Assembly (NCBI GenBank): GCA_016297895.1
Contig: JAEDFS010000003.1
Location: forward strand, 1-64,000
Source of the DNA: Marvinbryantia sp.
GTDB lineage: Bacteria; Bacillota; Clostridia; Lachnospirales; Lachnospiraceae
Length of the DNA stretch: 64,000 nucleotides
Direction: 5' to 3'
Position numbers and translations under genes: made by a program. This document shows positions 49,717 to 58,150 of the stretch, one piece after another (the stretch's first letter is position 1; each line of letters opens with the position of its first letter). Below the pieces are notes generated by a model. It was not told the origin of the DNA, made no database searches, and was given only the letters and a program-made list of their open reading frames with translations.

Positions 49717-50388
49717 TTGGCATTGATTTATATTGTGGAGGATGATCAGAATATCAGAGAGATCGAGAGCTATGCTTTGAAGAACAGCGGATATGCGACA
49801 GAGGAGTTTTCCTGTGCCAGGGATTTTCAGAGCAGGCTTGCCGAGCGGGTGCCGGATCTGATCCTTCTGGATATTATGCTTCCGGACAAGGACGGAATCG
49901 AGGTCTTAAGAAAGATCCGCAGAAATCCGGATACCAAAAAGCTTCCGGTGATCATGGTCACTGCCAAATCCACGGAGATCGATAAGGTGAAGGGTCTGGA
50001 CAGCGGAGCCGATGATTATATTACCAAGCCTTTCGGGATCATGGAACTGATCTCCCGGGTGAAAGCAATTCTAAGAAGGCTGAATCAGGGAGAAGATGAA
50101 AAGTTTATGACCCTGCATAATATTTTTCTGGACGGGGAAAAACGGATGGTGTATATTTCTGATGAACCCTGTGAACTGACTTACAAGGAATTTGAGCTGC
50201 TGAAACTGTTTATGCAGAATGCAGGTATTGTGATGACCAGGGAAAATATTATGGAGCGTGTCTGGGGTGTAGATTTCGAAGGGGAATCCCGCACGCTGGA
50301 TATGCACATCAAAACGCTCAGACAGAAGCTGGGCGATGCAGGAAAATACATTAAAACAGTACGGAACGTGGGGTACCGGATCGAATGA
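49717..50388 (+). CDS. phoP: OmpR-family response regulator, PhoP-like
   Basis: 223 residues; TTG start with GGGAGAGG about 10 bases upstream. Receiver domain: acidic EDD at 8-10, phosphoacceptor Asp52 in LILLDIMLPDKDG, switch threonine in VTAKS, lysine in ITKPFG. C-terminal winged helix (LTYKEFELLKLFMQNAG, SRTLDMHIKTLRQKLG). Position between a Pho-box-preceded symporter and a PhoR-like kinase makes PhoP the best assignment. Overlaps the kinase gene by four bases. Confidence 0.88.
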   Translation: MALIYIVEDDQNIREIESYALKNSGYATEEFSCARDFQSRLAERVPDLILLDIMLPDKDGIEVLRKIRRNPDTKKLPVIMVTAKSTEIDKVKGLDSGADDYITKPFGIMELISRVKAILRRLNQGEDEKFMTLHNIFLDGEKRMVYISDEPCELTYKEFELLKLFMQNAGIVMTRENIMERVWGVDFEGESRTLDMHIKTLRQKLGDAGKYIKTVRNVGYRIE

Positions 50389-51704
50389 AAAAGAGGATCA
50401 ATGTTCAATTTGCCATCATATCTTTGGTGGCAATTCTTTTTACCGTAGGATTTGCAACAATCGTATATTATGACATGTTTCGCAAGGAAGTCATCCAGAG
50501 CCTGAAGACTTATACCCATGTGCTGAAAAACTCGGGGATCTTTGAAAATGATTCGGTAGATGATCAGCTGGCCGTGATAGATGAGCTTCGTGTGACTCTG
50601 GTGAATGCCGATGGAACCATTGCGTTTGAGAGCAATGCAGATATCGGAAAGATGGACAATCACAGCCAGCGCCCGGAGATTCTTCAGGCGGCCAGTGAAG
50701 GCGAGGGAGCGGCGGTCAGAAGATCTACTACAAGAGATAAAAATATGTTTTACTATGCGGTAAGGCTGGATAATGGTCAGATCCTGAGGGTAGCCAAAGA
50801 AGCGGAGAGCATGATCAGCTTCTGGCTTTCCATGCTTCCCTTTCTGGCGATCACGCTTTTATGTCTGCTGCCGCTGTGCATGGTTCTTGGACATTTCCTC
50901 ACCAGGAGTATCATAAATCCCATTGAGGATATGGCGCAGCATATTGATGAGGAGGGGCAGAAGATCGTATATAAGGAAATGCAGCCCTTTATCGATACGA
51001 TCCAGCAGCAGCACCGGGATATCGTGAAGAGCTCACAGATCCGTCAGGAGTTTACGGCGAATGTCTCCCATGAGCTGAAGACGCCCCTTACGGCGATCTC
51101 CGGTTATTCGGAGCTGATCGAGAGCGGGATCACAACGCAGGAAGACAGTGTCAGGTTTGCGAAGGAGATCCATAAAAGCTCCAAGCGTCTGCTGACGCTC
51201 ATCAATGACATTATCCGTCTGTCGGAGCTGGACATCACAGAGGATATCGTACAGATGGAGCTTCTGAATCTCTATGAGCTGGCGGAAAAATGCGTGGATA
51301 TGCTGCAGATCAGTGCGGAAAAACATGAAGTGACGCTGATCCTTGGCGGAAGCCAGTGTATGATCCGGGCAAACCGGGAGATGATGGAAGAACTCCTTTA
51401 TAATCTCTGCAGCAATGCCATCCGCTATAATGTGCCGGGAGGCCGGGTGGTGGTCAATGTGGTGCGCAGAGGAGAGGAAGGGATCCTCACGGTGGAGGAC
51501 ACCGGGATCGGCATTCCGGAGGAAGATCAGGAACGGGTATTTGAACGCTTCTACCGGGTGGACAAGAGCCGGTCAAAATCTACCGGCGGAACAGGTCTTG
51601 GTCTGGCTATCGTAAAGCATATTGTGGCTAAGCATCAGGCACGGATCGAGCTTACCAGTAAGGAGGGAAAAGGCACCAGGATCCGGGTGATCCTTCCCAG
51701 ATAG
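50385..51704 (+). CDS. phoR: PhoR-like sensor histidine kinase
   Basis: 439 residues: membrane helix 11-28, extracytoplasmic sensor region to about 145, second helix about 146-170, then HisKA with phosphorylated His229 in NVSHELKTPLTAISGYSEL, and the HATPase with N box LYNLCSNAIRYN, G1 EDTGIGIPEED, F box VFERFYRVDKSRS, G2 GGTGLGLAIVKHI. Co-transcribed with the regulator (ATGA overlap). PhoU at 861 would be its expected partner. Confidence 0.9.
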   Translation: MKKRINVQFAIISLVAILFTVGFATIVYYDMFRKEVIQSLKTYTHVLKNSGIFENDSVDDQLAVIDELRVTLVNADGTIAFESNADIGKMDNHSQRPEILQAASEGEGAAVRRSTTRDKNMFYYAVRLDNGQILRVAKEAESMISFWLSMLPFLAITLLCLLPLCMVLGHFLTRSIINPIEDMAQHIDEEGQKIVYKEMQPFIDTIQQQHRDIVKSSQIRQEFTANVSHELKTPLTAISGYSELIESGITTQEDSVRFAKEIHKSSKRLLTLINDIIRLSELDITEDIVQMELLNLYELAEKCVDMLQISAEKHEVTLILGGSQCMIRANREMMEELLYNLCSNAIRYNVPGGRVVVNVVRRGEEGILTVEDTGIGIPEEDQERVFERFYRVDKSRSKSTGGTGLGLAIVKHIVAKHQARIELTSKEGKGTRIRVILPR

Positions 51705-51821
51705 GGTGCCGGAGGGAAATTTTTTAAAAAATCTGCTGGACGCTGGATGGCTGATGGTGTTATTATCTCAGTCGAGGAGTCTCCCACCTCTTAGGTGATA
51801 ACCAGAAACGGAGATGAAAGA

Positions 51822-52658
51822 ATGGAACGACAGACGCAGGGAAGACAGAAAAAGATTGCAGTGATCAATGATATGTCAGGATACGGGAGATGCTCCATAG
51901 CAGTCTCCCTTCCTGTTATTTCCAGGCTGAAGGTACAGTGCTGTGTGGTACCGACAGCTGTTTTTTCTAATCACACGGCGTATCCTAATTATTTTTTTGA
52001 CGATTATACAGAGAGGATGCCGGAATACATTCGCAACTGGGAATTGCTGGGACTGAGCTTTTCCGGTATCTATTCCGGTTTTCTGGGCTCCAAAGAGCAG
52101 ATAGGGATCGTTCGGAATTTTATCGAAACCTTCCGGGAACCGGACACGCAGGTGATCGTGGATCCTGTCATGGGGGATCATGGGAAGCCTTATGCCACCT
52201 ATACGGAGGAGATGTGCCTGGAAATGAAAGAACTGGTTCGGTTTGCGGATATCCTTACGCCGAATCTGACGGAGGCATGCATTCTGACAGATACATCTTA
52301 TAAGGGAAAATGGCGGAAAAAAGAGATCGTGGAGATGGCAGACAATCTGATGGAACAGGGGCCGGGAAAAGTCGTGATCACGGGAATCACCCAGGGAGGC
52401 TATATTGCCAATTATGTCTGCGAGAGAGGAAAAACGGGGAAATTTTTGCGGACAGTCCGGGTCGGAACCCAGCGCTGCGGCACCGGAGATCTGTTTGCGT
52501 CCATCATTGCTGCAGATGCGGTAAATGGAGTGGATTTTGCGGCATCGGTGAAAAAAGCATCCGGCTTTGTAAAAAAATCGATTGAAAAAGCGATTGAGAT
52601 GGAAATTCCGGTGACGGATGGAGTTCCCTTTGAGGAAATTCTGGACAAGCTGAAATAA
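51822..52658 (+). CDS. Pyridoxine/pyridoxamine kinase (vitamin B6 salvage)
   Basis: 278 residues from ATG at 51822 (GGAG 8 bases upstream; a GTG nine codons earlier lacks a site). Ribokinase-like fold: VINDMSGYGRCS at the N-terminus, VDPVMGDHGKPY, TPNLTEACILT, and the anion-hole/catalytic GTGDLFAS. Phosphorylates B6 vitamers to PLP precursors. Upstream is a moderate promoter candidate (TGGACG 51737, TATTAT 51761) and a small CACCT/AGGTG palindrome at 51785-51797 of unknown meaning. Confidence 0.88.
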   Translation: MERQTQGRQKKIAVINDMSGYGRCSIAVSLPVISRLKVQCCVVPTAVFSNHTAYPNYFFDDYTERMPEYIRNWELLGLSFSGIYSGFLGSKEQIGIVRNFIETFREPDTQVIVDPVMGDHGKPYATYTEEMCLEMKELVRFADILTPNLTEACILTDTSYKGKWRKKEIVEMADNLMEQGPGKVVITGITQGGYIANYVCERGKTGKFLRTVRVGTQRCGTGDLFASIIAADAVNGVDFAASVKKASGFVKKSIEKAIEMEIPVTDGVPFEEILDKLK

Positions 52659-52671
52659 AGGAGGACAGAAC

Positions 52672-53550
52672 ATGAGAAAAGTGGGAATGATATTGGAAGG
52701 CGGAGGACAACGGGGGATCTTTACCAGCGGCGTACTGGATTACCTGATGGAACAGAAACTGGAGATTCCTTATGTGATCGGCGTGTCTGCAGGAGCCTGC
52801 AATGCAGTGGACTATGTGTCGGGGCAGATCCTGAGAACGAAGGAATGTATGCTGGACGCCCAGCTGGATCATGAACTGTACGGGGTCCACACAATGCTGA
52901 AAACGAAATATTTCATGAATATGGATCTGATCTTTGACCAGTTTCCCAATCATGATTATCCCTTTGATTATGAGGCATTTCAAAGATCCACAACCAGATG
53001 TCTCCTGGCAACCACCAACTGTCTGACGGGGCGGGCAGAATTTCTGGAAGAATATGAAGACGGAGAGCGTTTGATGCAGATCTGCCGGGCTTCCTCCAGC
53101 CTTCCCTTCGCAGCACCGGTGGTGATGGTGGATGGGATTCCCATGATGGATGGCGGAATCGCAGATTCTGTTCCTGTCAGAAGGGCCATCGATGACGGTT
53201 ATCTTTTCAATATTGTGGTTCTGACCAGGAAAAGAGGATATCTGAAAAAGGAGAGTCATCATTCCATGAAGCTGGCGGATTTTTATTATCACAAATATCC
53301 GAAGCTTTCTAAGGCATTGATGCGGAGAAATCATATCTACAACCGGACCATGGAGCTGGTGGATCATCTGGAGCAGAAGGGAAGACTGTTCGTCATCCGG
53401 CCGGAAGAGGTAACTGTGAGCCGGACGGAGCGGGATCTGGAAAAGCTGGAGGATTTCTACTGGCATGGATATGAGACGGCGAAGGCAGTATGGCCGGCTC
53501 TTCAGGAATGGCTTTCCCTTCGGGAGGAGTGCAGCGGGGGCAGGAAATGA
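52672..53550 (+). CDS. Patatin-like phospholipase family protein
   Basis: 292 residues; AAAGGAGGAC before ATG. Oxyanion loop GGGQRGIF (residues 11-18), serine in GVSAGACN, and aspartate in MMDGGIADSVPV: the Ser-Asp dyad of bacterial patatins (YjjU/RssA-like). Acts on acyl lipids in or near the cytoplasmic membrane; substrate unknown. Starts 13 bases after the B6 kinase, so the two are likely co-transcribed. Confidence 0.92.
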   Translation: MRKVGMILEGGGQRGIFTSGVLDYLMEQKLEIPYVIGVSAGACNAVDYVSGQILRTKECMLDAQLDHELYGVHTMLKTKYFMNMDLIFDQFPNHDYPFDYEAFQRSTTRCLLATTNCLTGRAEFLEEYEDGERLMQICRASSSLPFAAPVVMVDGIPMMDGGIADSVPVRRAIDDGYLFNIVVLTRKRGYLKKESHHSMKLADFYYHKYPKLSKALMRRNHIYNRTMELVDHLEQKGRLFVIRPEEVTVSRTERDLEKLEDFYWHGYETAKAVWPALQEWLSLREECSGGRK

Positions 53551-53625
53551 TCCGTCCGGAAAGACGATCTGCCGGGAAATGACAGAAAAATGGCGAAAAG
53601 AGGATTCTGTCCATGCGTTCCTGTC

Positions 53626-53655
53626 TTTACAAATCTTATGAGAGTGTGTTATACT
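53626..53655 (+). promoter_or_regulatory. Promoter of the aldolase gene
   Basis: TTTACA (53626-53631), 18 bases, TATACT (53650-53655), followed by a 60-base leader and AAAAGGAG. Confidence 0.75.
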
Positions 53656-53715
53656 CTACACAAATGGGCATTATACAAGATGTCTAATTTTAAATTTTAA
53701 AAGGAGATGGAAAAA

Positions 53716-54684
53716 ATGGCATTAGTTACAACAACAGAGATGTTCAAAAAAGCCTATGATGGCGGCTATGCTGTAGGTGCTTTCAATGTGAACAACATGG
53801 AAATCGTTCAGGGTATCACAGAAGCAGCAGGCGAACTTAAGAGCCCGGTTATTCTTCAGGTGTCTAAAGGAGCAAGAGCATACGCTAATCATACTTACCT
53901 TGTAAAACTTGTAGAAGCAGCAGTTCAGGAAAATCCGGAGATCCCCATCGCTCTTCATCTTGATCACGGTGATTCTTACGAACTTTGCAAATCCTGTATC
54001 GATGGCGGATTCACATCTGTTATGATCGATGCTTCTTCAAAATCTTTTGAAGAGAATATCGCTCTTACAAAACAGGTCGTTGAATATGCTCATGCTCATG
54101 GAGTAGTAGTAGAAGCAGAACTCGGTACTCTTGCAGGTATCGAAGATGAAGTAGTAGTTGAAGCAGGTAAAGAAAGCTATACTCGTCCGGAAGAAGTAGA
54201 AGAGTTCGTAGACAGAACAGGTTGTGACTCTCTTGCAATCGCTATCGGAACTTCTCATGGTGCTTACAAATTCACAGCTGAGCAGTGCACAAGAAACGAA
54301 AAAGGCATCCTTGTTCCGCCGCCACTTCGTTTTGATGTTCTGGAAGAGATCGTTAAGAAGCTGCCTGGTTTCCCGATCGTTCTTCATGGATCTTCTTCTG
54401 TTCCGCAGGATTTCGTTGCCATGGTTAACCAGTTTGGCGGAAATATGCCGGATGCAGTTGGTATTCCGGAAGAACAGCTTAGAAAAGCTGCAGAACTTGC
54501 TGTATGTAAGATCAATATCGACTCTGATATCCGTCTTGCTATGACAGGTACAATTCGTAAATACTTTGCAGAACATCCGGATCATTTCGACCCGCGTCAG
54601 TATCTGAAACCGGCTCGTCAGGCTGTAAAAGAGATGGTGGCTCATAAGATCGTTAACGTTCTCGGAAGTGCCGGAAAAGCTTAA
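53716..54684 (+). CDS. fba: Fructose-bisphosphate aldolase, class II
   Basis: Glycolytic/gluconeogenic cleavage of fructose-1,6-bisphosphate, zinc-dependent. 322 residues; I chose ATG at 53716, 9 bases after AAGGAG, since the ATG at 53707 overlaps that site. Motifs: AYDGGYAVGAFNVNN, zinc histidines in HLDHGDSYE, IDASSKSFEENI, VVEAELGTLAGIEDE, and LHGSSSVP. Codon use differs from neighbours (many CTT, TCT, GAA, GTA), as expected of a highly expressed gene. It has its own promoter and is followed by a long hairpin. Confidence 0.96.
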   Translation: MALVTTTEMFKKAYDGGYAVGAFNVNNMEIVQGITEAAGELKSPVILQVSKGARAYANHTYLVKLVEAAVQENPEIPIALHLDHGDSYELCKSCIDGGFTSVMIDASSKSFEENIALTKQVVEYAHAHGVVVEAELGTLAGIEDEVVVEAGKESYTRPEEVEEFVDRTGCDSLAIAIGTSHGAYKFTAEQCTRNEKGILVPPPLRFDVLEEIVKKLPGFPIVLHGSSSVPQDFVAMVNQFGGNMPDAVGIPEEQLRKAAELAVCKINIDSDIRLAMTGTIRKYFAEHPDHFDPRQYLKPARQAVKEMVAHKIVNVLGSAGKA

Positions 54685-54694
54685 GAAGTCATAT

Positions 54695-54771
54695 TATGAT
54701 ACCAGGGATTGTGAAAGTGCAAAGCACGAAACAATCCGTAGGTATCATAGTTGGGGGCTTTTGACCCCAAC
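54695..54771 (+). terminator. Nested long hairpin plus GC hairpin after fba
   Basis: TATGATACC (54695-54703) pairs with GGTATCATA (54741-54749); inside, GGATTGT pairs with ACAATCC and GTGC with GCAC around AAA. A second hairpin GTTGGGG/CCCCAAC (54750-54771) follows. No strong T-run, so this may be an RNA-stabilising structure or a small palindromic element as well as a terminator. Confidence 0.6.
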
Positions 54772-54911
54772 ATCATTTTATAAAGAAAATAGAGATGGCC
54801 ATATTGGGACAGAATGTCCCGATGTGGCTGTTTTTGTGCCGGAAATTTTTTTCGGGACTTTCGAAAAATTCTGAACACAAGCGGCACGATTATCGTAAAA
54901 AGGAGATTTGT

Positions 54912-55538
54912 ATGACAGTAGAATACAGGAATCAGGAACACAGGGAGAGTAAGGCGGAAATTCTTCGCCGTCAATCCAAAGAAAGATTTTTGAAATATGA
55001 TCAGGAGAAGATGATTTCTCTTTTCCATCTGCCCCATGATGAGGAATCGATGCATATTGATTTCCTTGGTCAGACATATACGATCAATCGGAAAAACGGG
55101 GAACTGATGCAGGGGGCACGGTTGGCAGATCTCGATGAAATGGCATCCATTTATGAATTTTTAACTACAGCAACCCATCTGCCTGAAGAGACCGGTGACT
55201 GGAGGTCCATTGCAGCCCTTTGTACAAACACGACCGATACCTCCCTTGGAAGATACATTGAATATCTCCAACCATTTGAAGGAAAGTTGCCTCTTATGCG
55301 GGAGGCATGTCAGAAGCTTGGCGGTATTCCCGCCAATAAAGGGGATGTAAGCAGTTTTATCCCGGTGTTTGACGGGATCACGGTATGGTTTCAATACTGG
55401 GAAGCTGATGATGAATTTCCGGCATCGGTACAGTTTTTATGGGATGCATCCATTGTTGATTTCTTTAGATGGTCCATCCTCTGGAATATCATGACCTGTA
55501 TTACAAACCGCATGAAAGAAGTGGCTGGGATAGAGTAA
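54912..55538 (+). CDS. DUF3786 domain protein
   Basis: 208 residues from ATG at 54912 with AAAAAGGAG 7 bases upstream. Contains the DUF3786-type order: FLGQTYTINRKNGEL, a central helix EMASIYEFLTTATH, and the C-terminal FDGITVWFQYWEADDEFPAS followed by the FLWDASIVDFF segment. Cytoplasmic, function unknown; relatives occur in anaerobes, often with corrinoid or one-carbon enzymes, but nothing of that kind is adjacent. Flanked by terminators on both sides. Confidence 0.78.
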   Translation: MTVEYRNQEHRESKAEILRRQSKERFLKYDQEKMISLFHLPHDEESMHIDFLGQTYTINRKNGELMQGARLADLDEMASIYEFLTTATHLPEETGDWRSIAALCTNTTDTSLGRYIEYLQPFEGKLPLMREACQKLGGIPANKGDVSSFIPVFDGITVWFQYWEADDEFPASVQFLWDASIVDFFRWSILWNIMTCITNRMKEVAGIE

Positions 55539-55551
55539 GACAGATTCAAAA

Positions 55552-55578
55552 AATGCCACAGGCATTCTTGCTCTTTTT
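55552..55578 (+). terminator. Terminator after the DUF3786 gene
   Basis: AATGCC-ACA... /GGCATT stem at 55552-55566 followed by CTTGCTCTTTTT. Confidence 0.7.
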
Positions 55579-55684
55579 GGAAAAATTGTAAGTTTTCTGT
55601 GATTATAGTTGATTCTGTATGCGGGCGGGTGTAAAATCGGTTGTAAAAGTGATACAATTGCAGAGAGACAGAAAGGAAGAGTGG

Positions 55685-55858
55685 ATGATGATAGATATGG
55701 AAAGTGCCGGGAGAATCATGGATCTGATCCGGATGGATGACAGAGATTTTTACGACCATTATGTGGATGATCTGGGTGAAGAGGAAAAAGACGGGTTTTT
55801 GAGGGAATTTCCGGAGTTTGAGGAATTTCGGAAACCGGTAAAGAAGGAGGCAAAATAG
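55685..55858 (+). CDS. Small acidic hypothetical protein
   Basis: 57 residues if started at ATG 55685 (or 56 from the following ATG 55688), with AAAGGAAGAG 5-8 bases upstream. Very acidic: LIRMDDRDFYDHYVDDLGEE then EEFRKPVKKE at the end. One predicted helical pair; no family recognised. The good ribosome site and the gap between terminator and the next promoter make it a likely real gene. Confidence 0.5.
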   Translation: MMIDMESAGRIMDLIRMDDRDFYDHYVDDLGEEEKDGFLREFPEFEEFRKPVKKEAK

Positions 55859-56046
55859 TTTTGGTACGACGGCAGAGTAGTTGCAGTCGCTGCTGTTTTC
55901 TCATCACCCGCTGAAAATGTTATAAAAAATTCAAAAAAGTGTAGTTGGAATCCCCGGTCCCGTGTATAATGAAATAGGTACAGCCTTTCGGGGCAGTAAA
56001 ATCAGGAAATACAAACGGATGCTTCGTTTGGAATATGGAGAGAAAA

Positions 56047-57351
56047 ATGATATATCTTGTGGATTATGAAAATGTAAGTTTAAGCGGGTTAGCGGGAATT
56101 GAGAAACTGGGAGAGGAAGACAAGGTCGTGGTATTTGTCGGCAATAATCTGGGATCGATTCCTTTTGAGTGGCATATCCGCATCGCTGACTCCAGACCGG
56201 AGGTCAAATATATCAGATGTGGAAAAGTGTCCAAGAATTATCTGGATTTTCAGCTGGCTACTTTTTGCGGATATCTGATGGCAGGTCTGGAAAATGATAA
56301 AGTGTATGTGGTAAGTAAAGATAAAGGCTACGACAGCGTCGTGGATTTCTGGACAGAAAACAAGCCGGATGTGGGAGTAAAGCGTGTGGAATCCATTGAT
56401 GAGAGTCTGGGAATCCTTCTAAACAAAGAGAAAAATCAGAGCCAGCGGCAGAGACGGAGCGGCACACGGACCCGGGGACGCCGCAATAATAACAATCGTC
56501 AGAGTTATAGTGCGGAGGTTCCGGCAGAGATTCCTGCAGAGGAGAACAAGGCTGTGGCTGTAGAAGCGGTGGAGACTCCGGTGGAGGAGACTAAGATCGA
56601 GGCTGTGGAAGCGGTGGAGACTCCGGTGGAGGAGACTAAGATCGAGGCTGTGGAAGCGGTGGAGACTCCGGTGGAGGAAATTAAGGTCGTGGCTGCGGAA
56701 ACGGTAGAGAGTCCGATGGAGACTCCGACAGAGGAGACAAAGAATGTGTCGGAGGAAGTAATTAAGGATCTGGTGGCAGCAGGAAAAGAACCGGAGGCAG
56801 AGGAAGTAAAAACGGTTCCTATAGAAGCGATAGGGCAGGCTAAGTCTGATGGGCCAGAAGAAGCTTTGGAGCAGGCAGAAGAAGCGAAGGCGGCGGAGCC
56901 TGAACCGGTTGAAGAAGTGATAGAAGAGGCGAAGGCGGCGGAAGCTGAACTGGTTGAAGAAGTGATAGAAGAGGTGAAGGCGGCGGAAGCTGGGCAGGCT
57001 GCAGAAGCATTAGATGAATCGAAGCAGGCGGAAAAAGGAAAAGAACAGAAAGAAAAGAAGAAGCAGAAAAAACAGAAAGAGCAAAAAGAGCAAAAGGAAA
57101 AGAAAGCTGCGGAACCGGTCATGAACAAGCTCTCAGAGAGCACGAAGAAGCATATTCGGCAGAAGATCAAGGATGAGCAGCTGAAGGGCGGAAGCTATAA
57201 AACAATTTATAATATCTTTATGACGGAAAAAGCGAAGAATCGCTTTAATACAGCACTGGTAAAGGCATTTCAGCAGGAACGGGGCAACCGGATCTACAAG
57301 AAGCTGGTGTCTGAGTTTGAAGAACACCTGAAAAGTCAGAAAGAAGAATAG
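56047..57351 (+). CDS. NYN/PIN-like ribonuclease domain protein with tandem-repeat middle
   Basis: 434 residues from ATG 56047 (GGAG 6 bases upstream; ATG 56035 overlaps that site). Residues 1-130: NYN fold with MIYLVDYENVSLSG (catalytic Asp), CGKVSKNYLDFQLA and VSKDKGYDSVVDFW (acidic cluster). Then a basic stretch (QRQRRSGTRTRGRRNNNN), then 15-residue repeats EAVETPVEETKI, then a 16-residue repeat (VEEVIEEAKAAEAE), a Lys/Glu/Gln run, and a helical C-terminal domain (IRQKIKDEQLKGGSYKTIYN). Probably an RNA-processing nuclease with a long disordered linker. A TATAAT box at 55966 may be its promoter. Confidence 0.85.
   Translation: MIYLVDYENVSLSGLAGIEKLGEEDKVVVFVGNNLGSIPFEWHIRIADSRPEVKYIRCGKVSKNYLDFQLATFCGYLMAGLENDKVYVVSKDKGYDSVVDFWTENKPDVGVKRVESIDESLGILLNKEKNQSQRQRRSGTRTRGRRNNNNRQSYSAEVPAEIPAEENKAVAVEAVETPVEETKIEAVEAVETPVEETKIEAVEAVETPVEEIKVVAAETVESPMETPTEETKNVSEEVIKDLVAAGKEPEAEEVKTVPIEAIGQAKSDGPEEALEQAEEAKAAEPEPVEEVIEEAKAAEAELVEEVIEEVKAAEAGQAAEALDESKQAEKGKEQKEKKKQKKQKEQKEQKEKKAAEPVMNKLSESTKKHIRQKIKDEQLKGGSYKTIYNIFMTEKAKNRFNTALVKAFQQERGNRIYKKLVSEFEEHLKSQKEE
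56557..56691 (+). repeat. 45-bp tandem repeat in the NYN gene
   Basis: Three successive 45-base units (GAAGCGGTGGAGACTCCGG core) start near 56557, 56602 and 56647; units 1 and 2 are almost identical and unit 3 has drifted. They encode EAVETPVEETKI-type repeats. A second, 48-base repeat follows at about 56890-56990. Confidence 0.88.
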
Positions 57352-57353
57352 AA

Positions 57354-57442
57354 TTGGGTCTATACGAAAAAAAGTGTTGGCAAGATACTCGAAACATACG
57401 AATTCGGGTATCTGAGCCGACTTTTTTTGTGTATAGACCCAA
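57354..57442. repeat. Long imperfect inverted repeat, probable bidirectional terminator
   Basis: TTGGGTCTATAC (57354-57365) and GTATAGACCCAA (57431-57442) enclose AAAAAAAGT/ACTTTTTTT and AGATAC..CGAA/TTCG..GTATCT, an 89-base hairpin between convergent NYN and xpt genes. Another GTATAGACCCCAA lies at 57501-57513. The inner stem followed by T7 could terminate in either direction. Confidence 0.75.
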
Positions 57443-57541
57443 TGAAAGAATTATGTAAACTGAAGGCGTGAAAAATTGTATCTGGACAGGCAATTATTTT
57501 GTATAGACCCCAATTTATGCCAGATCGCTTGCTTGCTGTGC

Positions 57542-58120
57542 CTACTGCTCACGAAATACAATGGTTCCGTCTTCGTTCATGGCATCAACGATTGCCAGGG
57601 ATTCCAGCTGGATCCCCTTTTCGCGAATGATATCTCCGCCTCTCTGGAAGCCTTTTTCAATGGCAATGCCGATTCCTTCTACCGTAGCGCCGGCATGTTC
57701 TACCAGATCCATGAGACCTAAGAGAGCGCAGCCGTTTGCCAGAAAATCATCGATGATCAGCACATGATCCTCGGAATTCAGGAATTTTTTGGACATGATC
57801 ACATCGTAAACCTTTCCGTGGGTGTAGGATTGAATTCTGGTACAATAGTTATCATTGTCCAGGTTGATGCTCTTTGATTTTTTGGCGAAGATCACAGGAA
57901 CACCGAATTCTCTTGCCGCAATGGCAGCAATGCCGATGCCGCTGGCTTCGATGGTCAGAATCTTGTTGATGGGTTTGCCTGCGAACAGGCGTTTCCATTC
58001 TTTGGCCATTTCTTCAAACAGGGCAATGTCCATCTGATGATTGATAAAGCTGTCTACTTTCAGCACGTTTCCCGGGCGGACAATGCCGTCCTTTCTGATG
58101 CGTTCTTCTAATAATTTCAT
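57542..58120 (-). CDS. xpt: Xanthine phosphoribosyltransferase
   Basis: 192 residues. Salvages xanthine to XMP using PRPP. N-terminus [12 protein letters not shown] and [13 protein letters not shown] are typical of Xpt; [16 protein letters not shown] and the PRPP-binding [17 protein letters not shown] follow. It is last in a minus-strand operon behind the xanthine dehydrogenase genes (30-base gap), so the cell can either salvage or oxidise xanthine from the same transcript. No purine riboswitch was seen ahead of the operon. Confidence 0.95.
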   Translation of the reverse strand: MKLLEERIRKDGIVRPGNVLKVDSFINHQMDIALFEEMAKEWKRLFAGKPINKILTIEASGIGIAAIAAREFGVPVIFAKKSKSINLDNDNYCTRIQSYTHGKVYDVIMSKKFLNSEDHVLIIDDFLANGCALLGLMDLVEHAGATVEGIGIAIEKGFQRGGDIIREKGIQLESLAIVDAMNEDGTIVFREQ

Positions 58121-58150
58121 CTGTCTGATCTCCCGTGATATGATTTTCTG

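Noticed and set aside
52504..53466. A 320-codon minus-strand frame over the patatin gene
   Set aside because: Shadow of clear coding sequence on the plus strand.
54795..54911. N-terminal extension of the DUF3786 protein
   Set aside because: The extra codons run through the leader and past the strong ribosome site before ATG 54912.
56557..56990. Regular repeats considered as a CRISPR array
   Set aside because: Units are adjacent without spacers and keep an open reading frame; they are coding tandem repeats.
57354..57442. Possible purine riboswitch next to xpt
   Set aside because: It lies downstream of xpt, between convergent genes, and lacks the purine aptamer core; none was found upstream of xdhB either.
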